Made by a program: the position numbers and the translations under genes. Below the pieces are notes generated by a model. That model made no database searches. It saw only the letters and a list, made by a program, of their open reading frames with translations, and was not told the origin of the DNA. From the NCBI RefSeq assembly GCF_036227265.1, contig NZ_CP109446.1, positions 6,775,001-6,839,000 of the forward strand: a stretch of 64,000 bases of DNA, written 5' to 3'. Shown here in pieces: positions 45,401 to 57,400 of the stretch; within the stretch, counting starts at the first letter, position 1; each line of letters starts with the position of its first letter. The DNA is from Streptomyces sp. NBC_01476 (lineage in GTDB: Bacteria > Actinomycetota > Actinomycetes > Streptomycetales > Streptomycetaceae).

Positions 45401-48400
45401 AGGCGTCAGTGAAGTCCGGCCGGGCCACCGCCGCCCGCAGCGCGGTCGACACCCGCAGCAGCCCTCGTACGGTGGGTGTCTCCATCCGCTCGGCCAGCAG
45501 TTGGAACAGCCGGTCGTCGGTGAGCAGCCGGGTCCAGTGGGCCGGGGTCAGCAAGCCGAAGAGAGAGGTCAGGGCGGGCAGCAGCCCGGGTGCAGCGGTG
45601 AGGTTGAGGGTGACCTGCTCCCACTGCTCCGACGTCAGCTCGCGGGCCATCGCCGTGTGCCGGTACAGCAGCCCGCGCAGCAGCCCGCCGCTCGCCGCCA
45701 TGGCGCGGTACGGGGGAGTGTCCGATTCACCCAGGTACGGCCGCATCTCGGGCGCGCGAATCAGCAGGGAGACAGCCCACGGGTCACGGGCCAGAGTGGT
45801 CAGCGGAGTGTCGTGAAGCAGCATCCGTGCGTCGGCGTAGGCGAGGGCGCTGATCGCCGGGAAGCGCAGTAGCGCGTCGCGGAAGACAGGATCGGTTGCC
45901 GCGCGCTCGTTCACTATCGGGTGGTAGCTCGCCCGGCCATCGTTGCTGAGGTAAAGGGTGTTCAGGTGCCCATGGCGGGCAGCGGCCACCGCGATCGCCA
46001 GCGCGGCTGTGTCGTTCTCGGGCAGCGTCAGACGCGGTGACAGGGCGAGCAACTGCCGCAGGACGTGCGGCAACCCGGTCGCTTGTGGGTTGCGGGCCAG
46101 CAGGCGCAGCATCCGCACGTTCTCCAGCAGCCGGCGTGCCGCGTCCGTCGGCAGGCCGGAGACGGCCGTGCGCATCGCCGGGAGCGCCTGTGTGAGGCGT
46201 CGCAGCAGTACCGGCACCGGTCCGTTGAGTTCCCGTTCGGTCAATTCCAGCGGCTGGGCCTGCTGTGCCTCGGCGGGACCGGTCTCCGCGGCCAGCACCT
46301 GCGCCAGCTCCTCATTGGGCACCGCGTCGTAACGATCGGGGTGGTACGAGAGTGCGGTCGTCACGTTGGGATTGGCGACGGCCGCCTCCATCGCCTCACG
46401 GTCCGCCAGCAGCCGCTCGGCGATCGACGGAGTGATCTCCAGGACGTCGGTCAGCCACGGCGAGTCCTCGAGCGCGCGCAATACCTCGGGGTCGGCGGCC
46501 ACCGCGGCGAGTGTGCGCTCGCTGAGCAGAGCCACCTGGTTCTGCTCGGGGAACGTCCGCAACACCAGGCGGAGGTGCCTGTCGGTCAGCAACGTGCGGA
46601 AGAATTCCGCGGAAAAGCGGGCACGGCGGTTCAGCCGGCTCATCAGCGCTGAGGTGAGCGTGGACTCCGCGCCCAGCTCCCACAGCGCCTCGGGTGCTTT
46701 CTTGCCGAGCGAGATCGCAGCCTCGGCGAACGCCGGGACCCGGTCGGCCAGAGACATGACGTCATAGGAGACCTCCCGCACCTGGCCCAGCAGGTCGAGG
46801 TCGCCGTCGAGGTTGCGCAGCAGGGTCCTTGAGCGGAGGAAGACGGCAGCCCGCAGCTCCGGTACGCTTTCCAGCCTCTCCAGCAGGCCGGGCCGGAGCA
46901 GGATCTGCGCGGTGGTCTGGTCCTGCGCCTGGTGCCAGCCGACCGGGACGGCGATCAGGTCGCTGAGCACCCCATGGTGCTCGTTCAGCGCCGCGCCGAG
47001 TGCCGGGGCGTGCATGAGCATCGTGTACAGCAGCGGCTGCCGCGCTGTCGCGTACACCACGTCGGGGTACGGCAGCACCTGCTCCGCTAGTTCACTGCTT
47101 GCCCTCAATACCCAGTCGACCGATCTGACGATGGCGCTCATCGACAGGTCCGCCGGAGCCGGTACCCGTTCCAGTAGCTGGTGCACGGCGTACTGCACCG
47201 CCTCTTGATGTGTGGCGGGCCAGTTGGCGAGTTCGGTCGTGACGGCCTCCTGCACCGCAAGGGTCACGGCGGGCGGCAGGCTGGTCGCGGTGTCCTCGGT
47301 GTGGGTCACTGCCGGCTCCCGCGGCGGCACACTGCCACGCTGCTGCCGGGCTCCGAAGCTGCCGGCAGCCGCCGGCTGTGCGGTGTTGCTCGGGCCGGCG
47401 GTCTGGGTCGGCGGGGTGGTCTGGTTTTGCGGGGCGGGTTGGTGGGGTTGTTGCGGGCGGTTGCCGTTCTTCTTCTTTTTGCCGGCGGCGATGATGCCCG
47501 GCCGGTGCTTGGCGGGTTCGGCGCCGGGGATCTGTCGCAGTGCGCGTTCCGCGGCGTCGTGGGCGGCCTGTTCGCCGCCGGTGCGCAGGGCGCGGGCGAC
47601 GTCCGCCACCGCCTGCTCGTACGGCTCGCGGACCGCGCGGGTGGCGTCGTCGGTGCCGATGACGAACGGCATCACCACATGCTGCTGGAAGATATCGACC
47701 GCCTCCGCCCCTTCGTCGGAGATCTGCTGGGCCATGTCGCGTGCGAGGGTGTCGCCGCCGGTGCGGTGGGCGACGGCGACCGCACCCCATTCGGGCGCGG
47801 ACCAGGCATCGGTGTGGGTGGGGTCGGGCAGGGCGGTGCGCACCAGTGCTTCGGTGGTGGTGCGGTCGTCGTCGGCGAGGGCTTCCCACGCCTGGCCGAA
47901 GGGGTCGGCACCCTCCTGATGGAGTTCCCGCCCGGCGCGGAGGAGGCGGGTGGCCGTTTCGGGGGTGGGGGTACGGGCGGCGTCGAGGGCGGCGTGATAG
48001 CCCCGGGTCGCGGTGGCCAGGGCTTGGGCGCGGTCGGCCGCCGCCAGTCCGTCGAGCTCCGCGGCAGGTGTGCGGCGCGGTCGCACCGGGCCCTTGCCCT
48101 TGCCGGAGGAAGCCGCCGTGGCGTCGGCGGTCCTGTCTCCGGTCGTTTCGCCTGTTGTTTTGCGGGTTTGGTTGATGAGGTCGTGGGATTGGGTGAGGAG
48201 GGGGTGGTTGGCGATGTCTTCGGCTGAGGGGGGTCCGGAGGTGTAGCGGCTGCTGCCGGTCCATCGGTATTGGTTGTTGTCGGAGCGGGCGGTGCTGCGG
48301 GCGTAGACGACGAGGTCGACGAGGCCGTCGTGGGCGAGGGTGGGGAAGAAGGCGGCGCCGCCGCTGCCGTTGTCGAGGTGGGCGTGGAGTGGCATGTGGA

Positions 48401-51400
48401 TGCGGCGTTGTCCGAGGGGTTCGCGGATGCCTTCGCCCCAGGTGGCGGCTCGGTCGAGCACTGCGTGCTGGAGGGGGGTGAAGTCTTCGGCCTGGACTCG
48501 GCCGGCGAAGTGTATGCGGCCGGAGAGTTGCCAGGTGGATGCGGATTCGGGGCGGAAGGTGGTGAGGCGGGTGTGGCGTTCGGTGTGGCGTTCGGCGAGT
48601 CGGTTCTGGAGGGTGCTGGCGATGTTGTTCCAGGTGTGGAGGGTTGCGGTGCGTATGGCGGTGTAGTGGTCGCCGGGGGCGATGTCGACGGATTCGAGGA
48701 AGGCGTCGAAGTGGCGTTGGAAGGCGGTGTGTCCGAGGAGCTGTTCTTCGGTGGTGGGGTCGTTGGTGAGGGGGATGTGGTCGGGGTCGGGGAGGTGGTT
48801 TTCGAAGAAGGGGCGGGCGGTGTAGGTGTCGAGGTGGTCGGGGTGCTGGGTGATGTCTTCGGCGAGTGAGGGGTGTGCGGTCAGCAGTGGCAGCAGTTCG
48901 GGGTTGGTGGCGATGCGTTCGGCGACCTCGTCACCGCGGGGTCCGGTGAGCAGGTCCACCACCTCCGCCGGCAGCGCCGACCGCAGCCCAGGAACCACCG
49001 CCGGTACGGGCTGCGGCTGCTCGGACCGTGCGGGGGACGTGGGCGGCTCCATGATCACCGGGGGCGCTGCGGGGGTGAGCCTCGGCGCCGTGCGTCCGGT
49101 TGCTTGTGCCCACAGTGTGTGGTCGCCTCCGGCGGCCAGCAGTGTGGTCAGCCGTTCTGGTCCTGCGGCTGCGGCGCGCTGCACGGTGGCGACGAAGTCC
49201 CGGTCTTCCAGGGCACGTTGTTGTAGTTCGGGTTGGGACAGGAGGGCTGTGGCGATGTCCGGGTGGTTGGTTATGAGGGGGAGGATGCCGGGGCGTCGCA
49301 GGGTGCGGGGCAGGAGGGTGGGGTCGAGTGGGGTGGGGTGCTGGGCGATGGTGCGGGCTGCGTCCGGGTAGTGCTGGAGGTTGTTGCGCAGGCGGGAGTT
49401 GAGGTGGGGGGCGAGTTCGGGGTGGCGTTCGGCGACGTGCCATGCGGGGGTGCGTGCGGTGGCTTCGTCGATGAGTGAGCGGTTGGCGCGGATGGCTTTG
49501 ACGAGGTCGGGCCTTTGGCGCAGTGTGGTGAGGAGGTCGGGGCGGTCGGTGAGGAGGGCGGGCAGGCCGCGCAGGCCGATGAGGGCGGCGCGCAGGGCGT
49601 GGCCGTGTTTCTGGTCGGCCAGGTCGTCGGCGAGTCCGGGGTGTCGGGTGATCAGGCGCAGGATTGTGGGTGCGGTCAGTTGCCTGTGCACCTCGGCCGG
49701 GGTGTGTGCGAGTGCGGTGACGAGTGCGGGTGCGGTCATGGCGACGGGCAGTACGTCGGGTGTGAGCACGCTGGCCGCTATGTTCGGGTGGGCGGTCAGA
49801 CGCTTCAGCAGCGGTCCGTTACCAGTGAGTTCGCGCCATTGGGCGGCGCTGGCGGCGAGGTCGGGCCGTTCGGCGAGGGCGTCGGCCAGTCCTGGTACCG
49901 CTGCGAGTGCGGTGACCGTGGCCGGGTCCTCGGCCGCGCCTTCCAGGCGTCCGGGTGCCGCAGTGATGGCCCGGATCACCGGCTCACCCGCCGCACTCAG
50001 CGCCGGAGTCAGATCCGGCGAGTGGAGGAACGCACCAAGCACACCCGGATCGGCGGCGATCGCCCGGGACAAGGCAGGACTACCCATCGCCAGGACGTCC
50101 ACCTGCGTGTAGGGGCCCTGCATGAGCCAGTGGGACGCCCGATCGAAAGCAACCACATAGTCCGGGTTGTCGTGGTAGATCGCGAAGAAGTCGCCCCTGA
50201 AGTTCACCCGCGCTTCCGGGTCGCGGCGGTAGATGCCGTAGGCCGCGTCGTCGTGGGTGAGCAGCGCCGGCAGTCGGGACGCCTTCATCAGTTGGGGCAG
50301 CACCTCGGGGTCGCGCTCGATCAGCTCGAGCATCGAGGGCCGGGTGCGCAGCAGGTCCAGCAGGTCCGGGGCGAAGAGCAGGTATTCGGCCAGGTGCGGG
50401 CGGCGCAGCGCTGTCTGGCGCAGTGTGTCGTCTGTCAGCAGGTCGCGGTAGCGGTCGATCACCTCGTCCGGCAGTGGTGTGTCGGCGTCCGCCTGGGCCC
50501 GTAGTACGGTCTCGGGCGCGTCGCCGTCGCGCAGGTGCGGCAGCAGGCGGGCGACGACCACGCTGCGTTCCGGGTCCAGGACGAAGCCGTCCGGCGTGAT
50601 GATCTGGTGACCTGTCGCGACCACGGCCCGCCCGAGCGAGCTGACCGCGTCCTGCGCCTCCGCGGGGGTGGCACCGGGCATTTGCTCCGGGCCCGGTATC
50701 CGCCGCAGCACGGCGCTGGCGAGGGCGTCGAATTCCTCCGGCCGGTCCTGCCAGGCGTCGGTGAAGTCCGGCCGGGCCACCGCCGCTCGCAGCAGACTCG
50801 GCACCTGCACCATCGTCCGCGCGGTGGGTGTCTCCATGCGCTCGGCCAGCAGTTGGAACAGCCGGTCGTCGGTGAGCAGCCGGGTCCAGTGGGCCGGGGT
50901 CAGCGTGCTGAAGACAGAGGTCAGGGCGGGCAGCAGCCCGGGTGCGGCGGTGAGGTTGAGGGTGACCTGCTCCCACTGCTCCGACGTCAGCTCGCGGGCC
51001 ATCGCCGTGTGCCGGTACAGCAGCGTGCTCAGCGGTCCGCCGCCGGCCTGCATCGCCCGGCGCGGGGCGTTGTCCGGTGCGCGCAGGTAATCCTGCATCT
51101 CGGGCGAGCGGATCAGCAGGGTGGCAACCCACGGGTCGCGGGACAGGGTGGTCAGCGGGAGCTCGATCTGCAGGGCGCGAACGTCGGCGTAGGAGATGGC
51201 GCTGATCGCCGGGAAGCGCAGCAGCGCTTCCCGGAAATCCGGATCGACGGCCGCACGGTGGTTCACCGCCAGCTGGTGGCTCGCCCGGCCGTCGGTGCTG
51301 AGATAAAGGGAGTGCACATGCCAGTGGCGGGCAGCGGCCACCGCGATCGCCAGCGCGGCCGTGTCGTCCTCGGGGAGTGCCAGGTCCGGTGCGAGCGTGA

Positions 51401-54400
51401 GCAACTGCCGCAGGGTGTGCGGCATGGAGACTGCTTGTGGGTTGCGGGCCAGCAGGCGCAGCATCCGCACGTTCTCCAGCAGCCGACGTGCTGTGTTGGG
51501 CGGCAGGCCGGTGACGGCCGTGCGCATCGCCGGGAGCGCCTGTGTGAGGCGTCGCAGCAGTACCGGCACCGGTCCGTTGAGTTCCCGTTCGGTCAATTCC
51601 AGCGGCTGGGCCTGCTGTGCCTCGGCGGGACCGGCCTCTGCGGCCAGCACCTGCGCCAGCTCCTCATTGGGCACCGCGTCGTAACGATCGGAGTGGTACG
51701 AGAGTGCGACCGTCACGTTGGGATTGGCGACGGCCGCCTCCATCGCCTCACGGTCCGCCAGCAGCCGCTCGGTGATCGACGGAGTGATCTCCAGGACGTC
51801 GGTCAGCGACGGCGAGTCCTCGAGCGCGCGCAGTACCTCGGGGTCGGCGGCCACCGCGGCGAGTGTGCGCTCGCTGAGCAGAGCCACCTGGTTCTGCTCG
51901 GGGAAGGTCCGCAGGACCGTGCGGACACGGTCGTCGGTCAGCAACGTGCGGAAGAATGCGATGGAATAGTGGGCATAGTGGCTGAACCGGCTCAGCAGCG
52001 CCGAGGTGAGCGTGGACTCCGCGCCCAGCTGCCACAGCGCCTCCGGTGCCTGCTCACCCAGGGAGAGCACGGCCGCGGCGAGTTCTGGGACCTGGTCGAC
52101 GAGGGTGGTGACATCCGAGGAGATGTCCCGTGCGTGGCGGGCCAGGTTGAGGTCGCCGTTGAGGTTGCGCAGCAGGGTCGTCGAGCGGTTGAAGAGGAGC
52201 TCCTGCAGCTCGGGGTCACCTTCGAGGCCGTCCAGCACGCCCGGCCTGAGGAGGACCTGTGTGAAGGCTGGACCCTGTGCCTGGAACCAGGAGCCCGGCA
52301 GAGCCGTCAGCTGGCCCAGCACCGCGGGGTGCGCGTCCAGCGCCGCGCTCACCGGGGCGTGGATGAGCATCGAGTACAGCTGCGGCTGCCGTGCCACCGC
52401 GTACACCACGCTGGGGTGCGCGAGCACGTGCCCGGCCAGTTCACTGCCCATCGCCCGCGCTATGTCGACCGAGCCGACGATGGCACTCATCGGCAGGTCC
52501 GCGGGAGCCGGGACCCGCTCCAGCACCCGGAGCACATCGCTCATCAGTGCTTCTTGATGGGGGGCCGGCCGGCTTGTGAGTCCGCCGGTGACGATCTGAC
52601 GTACCGCGGCGACCACTTCGGACGGCAGGTCGGTGGTGCGGTGGACCGCTTGGCCCGCCGGCTGTGCGGTGTTGCTCGGGCCGGCGGTCTGGGTCGGCGG
52701 GGTGGTCTGGTTTTGCGGGGCGGGTTGGTGGGGTTGTTGCGGGCGGTTGCCGTTCTTCTTCTTTTTGCCGCCGGCGATGATGCCCGGCCGGTGCTTGGCG
52801 GGTTCGGCGCCGGGGATCTGTCGCAGTGCGCGTTCCGCGGCGTCGTGGGCGGCCTGTTCGCCGCCGGTGCGCAGGGCGCGGGCGACGTCCGCCACCGCCT
52901 GCTCGTACGGCTCGCGGACCGCGCGGGTGGCGTCGTCGGTGCCGATGACGAACGGCATCACCACATGCTGCTGGAAGATGTCGACCGCCACCGGCGGCGG
53001 GGCCTCCGCCATCGCCTCGTTGCGTGCCGCGGTCGGCCCGCCGGCCAGGTCGTTCAGCAGTCGTGTCAGCCTGGGCTCCAACTCCGGGTGGCGCAGTGCG
53101 AGCCGGGCCAGGTCGGGAGCACCGAGCCCCAGGTCCCGCACGGTCACCCGGGCGCCGGCTTCCAACTGTGCCAGCGCCCGCGGCTCGGGCGCGAGCCCCG
53201 CGAGGTCCTCGATCCGCACCTGCAGGTCCATCACGGCGGGCAGCCCGAGCAGCGCCCGTACCTCGTCGCCGAGGTGCTCCTCACCGATCGCCTCGGGCTC
53301 GATCCGCGGACGTCCGGGCGTGTCGTCCTGGTGGGCCGGGGCGTGCCCGCCGACGGTGTCGTCCTGGTGGGGACCGGCGAAGCGCTCGCCGGCGGCCTGC
53401 TGCCCGGGGGAGGCGGCACCTCGATCGCGGAGGGACGCCGTCTCCACGGTGCCGGGGCGGCGCAGGACCGCGGGGAGGGGGGCCGGCTCCGCGGACCGCG
53501 GGCGGGGCGGGAGTTCCGCACGACTCGGAACGTGCGTGACTACATCGTGCTCGGTCTCGTCGCCTGTGAGCCCGGCGGCGGTGAACTCCTCGTCGGTCGG
53601 GCGCTCGTGGTCGCGCCCGCGGCTGGCCGGGTCGTCGTAGGTGAGGACATGGGCGGGCATGTCCTCGTCCGAGCGGTCGGCGTCGGTCAGTTCGACGATG
53701 TGAGGACTCTCGAACCGGGTGGCGGCCCCCTCCTCGAAGCCCTCTCCGAGGTCCTGCCCGAACCGGCCGGGCGCTCCCGTGTCCGTGTCCGCCGGGGTGG
53801 GCGTGGGCTGCGGCGGGAGTTCGGTGGCCCGCAGGACGACTGGGCCGGTCACCCAGCGCTCCTGGTCACCGCGGCGCAGGTGGACCACGGCGACTGCTTG
53901 GACCAGAGCGCCCTGGGTGCCCTGGTCGCGGTTGGCCAGACGGGTGCCGAAGCGCAGCATCTCGCGGACCGGCGCAGACTGGGCGTGGGTGTGCCCCAGG
54001 TCGGTCCGCTCACCGGCCACCGGCACACCGGGGCCCAGCCGGTCGGTCTGGGCGGCGTTCACCGGGCCGCTGTAGGTGAAGGAGAGGGCCGGGCTGTGCG
54101 TGACGTCGGTCTGCGCCGCCGAGCCGCGCGTGCTGATCTGCACCCGGTCGATGCCGACGTCGTTGCTCTGAGCGACGATCCGCGGCGCGTGGAAGGTGAC
54201 GTGCACCTCCACCTGGTGTGGCACCGAGCGGCCGACGTGCGGGGTGAGGCCAGCCGGGTGTACGGGGACGGGTACGCCGGCTGCGGCGAGCTGAGTGAGC
54301 CGCACCAGCCGGCCCTCGTCGGACATCGTGGTGCCATGGCCGGCGGTGAGGGCGCCCAGCCCGGGGGCGAGGCTGTGCAGCGCCCGCGTGAGCTGGTCCA

Positions 54401-57400
54401 GGCCGCCGAAGTGATAGATCTGAAAGGGGCGTTCAGGCTGCCACGGGGCGTCCGACAGGAGGTTCCGCAGGTCGTCCGGTACGTCCAGGGCCAGCCGCAG
54501 CTCGCCGGCCGCCTGCGCCACCGGCTGGGTCGGGTCGTTGCGGTGCACGCGTCCGACGACGCCGGGGTGCGGGTCCACCGGGGCCGGGTCCGTGGTGCGC
54601 GGCGTCTCGGAGCCGTTGAAGCGCAGCACCACCTGCGCGTCCACCTGCTCGTGGGCCGACATCGCCGGGCGGGGGAGGAGGCCCAAGGCACCTTCGATGC
54701 CGTGCCGGGCGGTCTCCGGCAGGACCCCGTACGCCTGCGCCGCCGCTCCGGCCAGACCGGTGCGGTCGGCCAGCCACCCCATCCCGCTCCACAGCGCGCG
54801 GGGTGCGGACACGATCAGTGCCTCGTCCATCGGGGTCGCGGTGACCGCCACTTCGTAGCGGTAGTCCAGGGCGAACTCGCTGTTGTCGAACATCGACTGC
54901 TGCCAGGCGCGCCGCTCCTCGGACGCGGTGGCGGTCTGCACCGTCTCGGACTGTCGGGTGCCGCTGGCCGTAGCGCGGTAGCGGTGGCCGCCGTTCTGGT
55001 AGGTCAGACCGCCGTCGAGTTCGTGCGCGCTGGTGCGGGTGCGGGCCTGGCGGGTGCTGCCCGGCACCGGCAGCGAGGAGCCCCGGCCATCGGAGTGGCC
55101 GAGCACCGTGTCCAGGCCGGGCAGACCTGGGACGGCCCGGCCGCGGGCGGCCGTCAGGTCGGCGGCCGGCACCGCGCGCACCTCGACCCGCACCAGCAGC
55201 GGGCCGAGGAACGAGCGGTGCACGAAGCGGAACGCGACCGGTGAGGAGCTGTGCAGCAGGGTGCGCATGCCCAGGGACGAGCCGTGTTCGTTGATCCGCG
55301 ACAGCACGCCCGGCAGATAGGCCGCGTGGCCGGGTCGGGTGGCGCCGGGCGCGATGCTCTCGATCGCCGTGCGCATCGTGTTCTGCAGGGCCGAGCGCCC
55401 GTCGGCCGGGTGCACCTCCAGCGCCGAGCCGAAGCCGATCTGGCCGCCGCTGGCCACGAAGGTGGGCGGCAGTCTGCGGTCGAGCGGCGGCGCGTCGGGT
55501 ACGTCGGGGCCACCGTCGAGCCGGAACTCCGGGTGGTTGAGCAGGTCGTTGGCGGACAGTAGGAACTCCACGCCGGCCGGCACCCGTACCACCATCTCAC
55601 GCTCGCCCGTGGTCAGCCCCGCGGCGGCCCCGAGCAACCGCCCCGCCCCGGGCAACCCGCTGGCGGCGGCCATGGCGGGCCCAGCCGTGCCGGTGACCAG
55701 GTTGCGCAGGCCCGTGCGCACGGTCACCCGGTACAGGACGTCGGCCTCGAACCGGTGCGGGACGACGTCGTTCTCGCTGGAGACGCGGAAGGCCGAGGCG
55801 TTGTCGTTGACCGTGGTCGCGGTGGTGTCGGTGGTGCGGTAGGCATAGCGGCCGGTGGGAACGAAACGGGTGGCCGGGCCGTAGTTGCCGCTCAGCGTGA
55901 GGCCGGCCGTGTGGCCGGAGGTACGGCTGACCGTGTGCGCGGAGGCGTCCATGGACTGGATCCAGCGCTCGTACTCCATGACGCCCGGCGATGGCAGCCG
56001 CCGTACGTTGTGCAGGAAGCCCCGGACCTCCACCGTGACGTCGGTGCCGGCCAGCACTCCGGAGGTGGCGGCGCTCTCCACCACGTAGGAGTCGTCGAAG
56101 ATCCGGTGGGCGTTGGCGACCAGATGGTGCGGCGAGAGGGAGAAGTCCAGTGCCTGCCGGGGGGTGCTCTCCTGCGCCAGCGCGTTCTCCCCGACCGCCG
56201 TGCGGCGTGTCCACTGCCACGCGTCGCCGACCTGGCGGGCGGTCCAGCGCACCGCGCCGAGCGTGAGGTGGCCCGCGCTGTTCCACAGCGCGCCGCCCCA
56301 CCCGCCGGCCGCGGGTTCCTGCCGTTCCTGCTGCTGCTCGGCGTCGCCGTCCTGCCGCACGACGCCGCCCTGTTCGGGCAGTTCGATGCCCTGGGGCCCT
56401 TCGGTGGGCAGGGCGGCCGGCCGCGGCTCGTCCCGGGGGAAGACGCCGGGCATCCGGTGGGTGGGGTCGTGCAGTTCCGCGGCCGCGGCGGCCTCCAGAT
56501 CCCGGGCCACCGCGCCCAGCATCCGGTCCACCGCCTCGTGCAGCGCGGCGCCGCCGCGCATCCTGTTGACGAACGCGGTCTCCGGCAGATGCCGCTCGCG
56601 CTCGGCCGGCGCGGCCGGGGCGGGGTTCGGCGCGTCGCCGGTGTGCCGGACGACCTGTCCGTCTTCCGCCGTGGTCACCTCCGGGCCCGAGGCCGGCGCG
56701 TTCACGTCCGGGTCGTCGTGCACCTCGTAGCCCCGCACCGCCTCGGCCGGCGGCGGGTCGAGCCGCTCCCCGGGGCCGTGGAACGTCGGCCGGCCGGCGA
56801 TCGGCGACGGGTCGGGGGTGTCCAGCGTCCAGTCCACCGGGACCGCGAGGCTCACCTCGCCGTTCTCGTGCCGCGGTTCCGGCACCGGGCCGTGGCTCCA
56901 GGAGAGCTGCACGTGGTGGGTGACCGGCACGGTGAACAGATGGACGCCCGCGTCCGCCTCGGACCGGCTCAGTGCGTAGAACTCTTGGCCGCTGCCGGAA
57001 CTGGAGTCGGTGGTCACCATGTCCGTCGGCTGCCAGGTGTAGCTGTACTCGCCAGTGACGCCCTGCGGGTCGCTGAGGATGTTCGTGGCGCCGAACTGCG
57101 GGCCGACGTTCGCCTGCAGCGGGGCGCGGCGAAGCTGTTCGTCGCCGGTGATGGTGGAGCCGGTGTAGTTGAGCGTCTGCACCCCGTTCAGGTGCCCGGT
57201 GTGCACCACCCCCGCGTCCGGAGTGCCCTCGCCCTGCGAGTAGCGGCGGGTGACGGTCAGCCGCACCGACACCCGTTGCACACCCATCACCGTGGGCCGC
57301 TCGAACTCCACCGAGTAGCCGCCGTCCAGCATCTCGTCCAGCGCCCCGCGCTGCCCGATCTGCGAGCGGGTCTGCTCCAGACGGCGCAGGTTCGCCAGCC

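Noticed and set aside
50535..55244. 1,569-codon plus-strand frame opposite the giant gene, and a similar one at 55755-58865
   Set aside because: Mirror frames caused by codon bias of the giant gene; the minus-strand protein has domain order, repeats and a coupled WXG100 gene.
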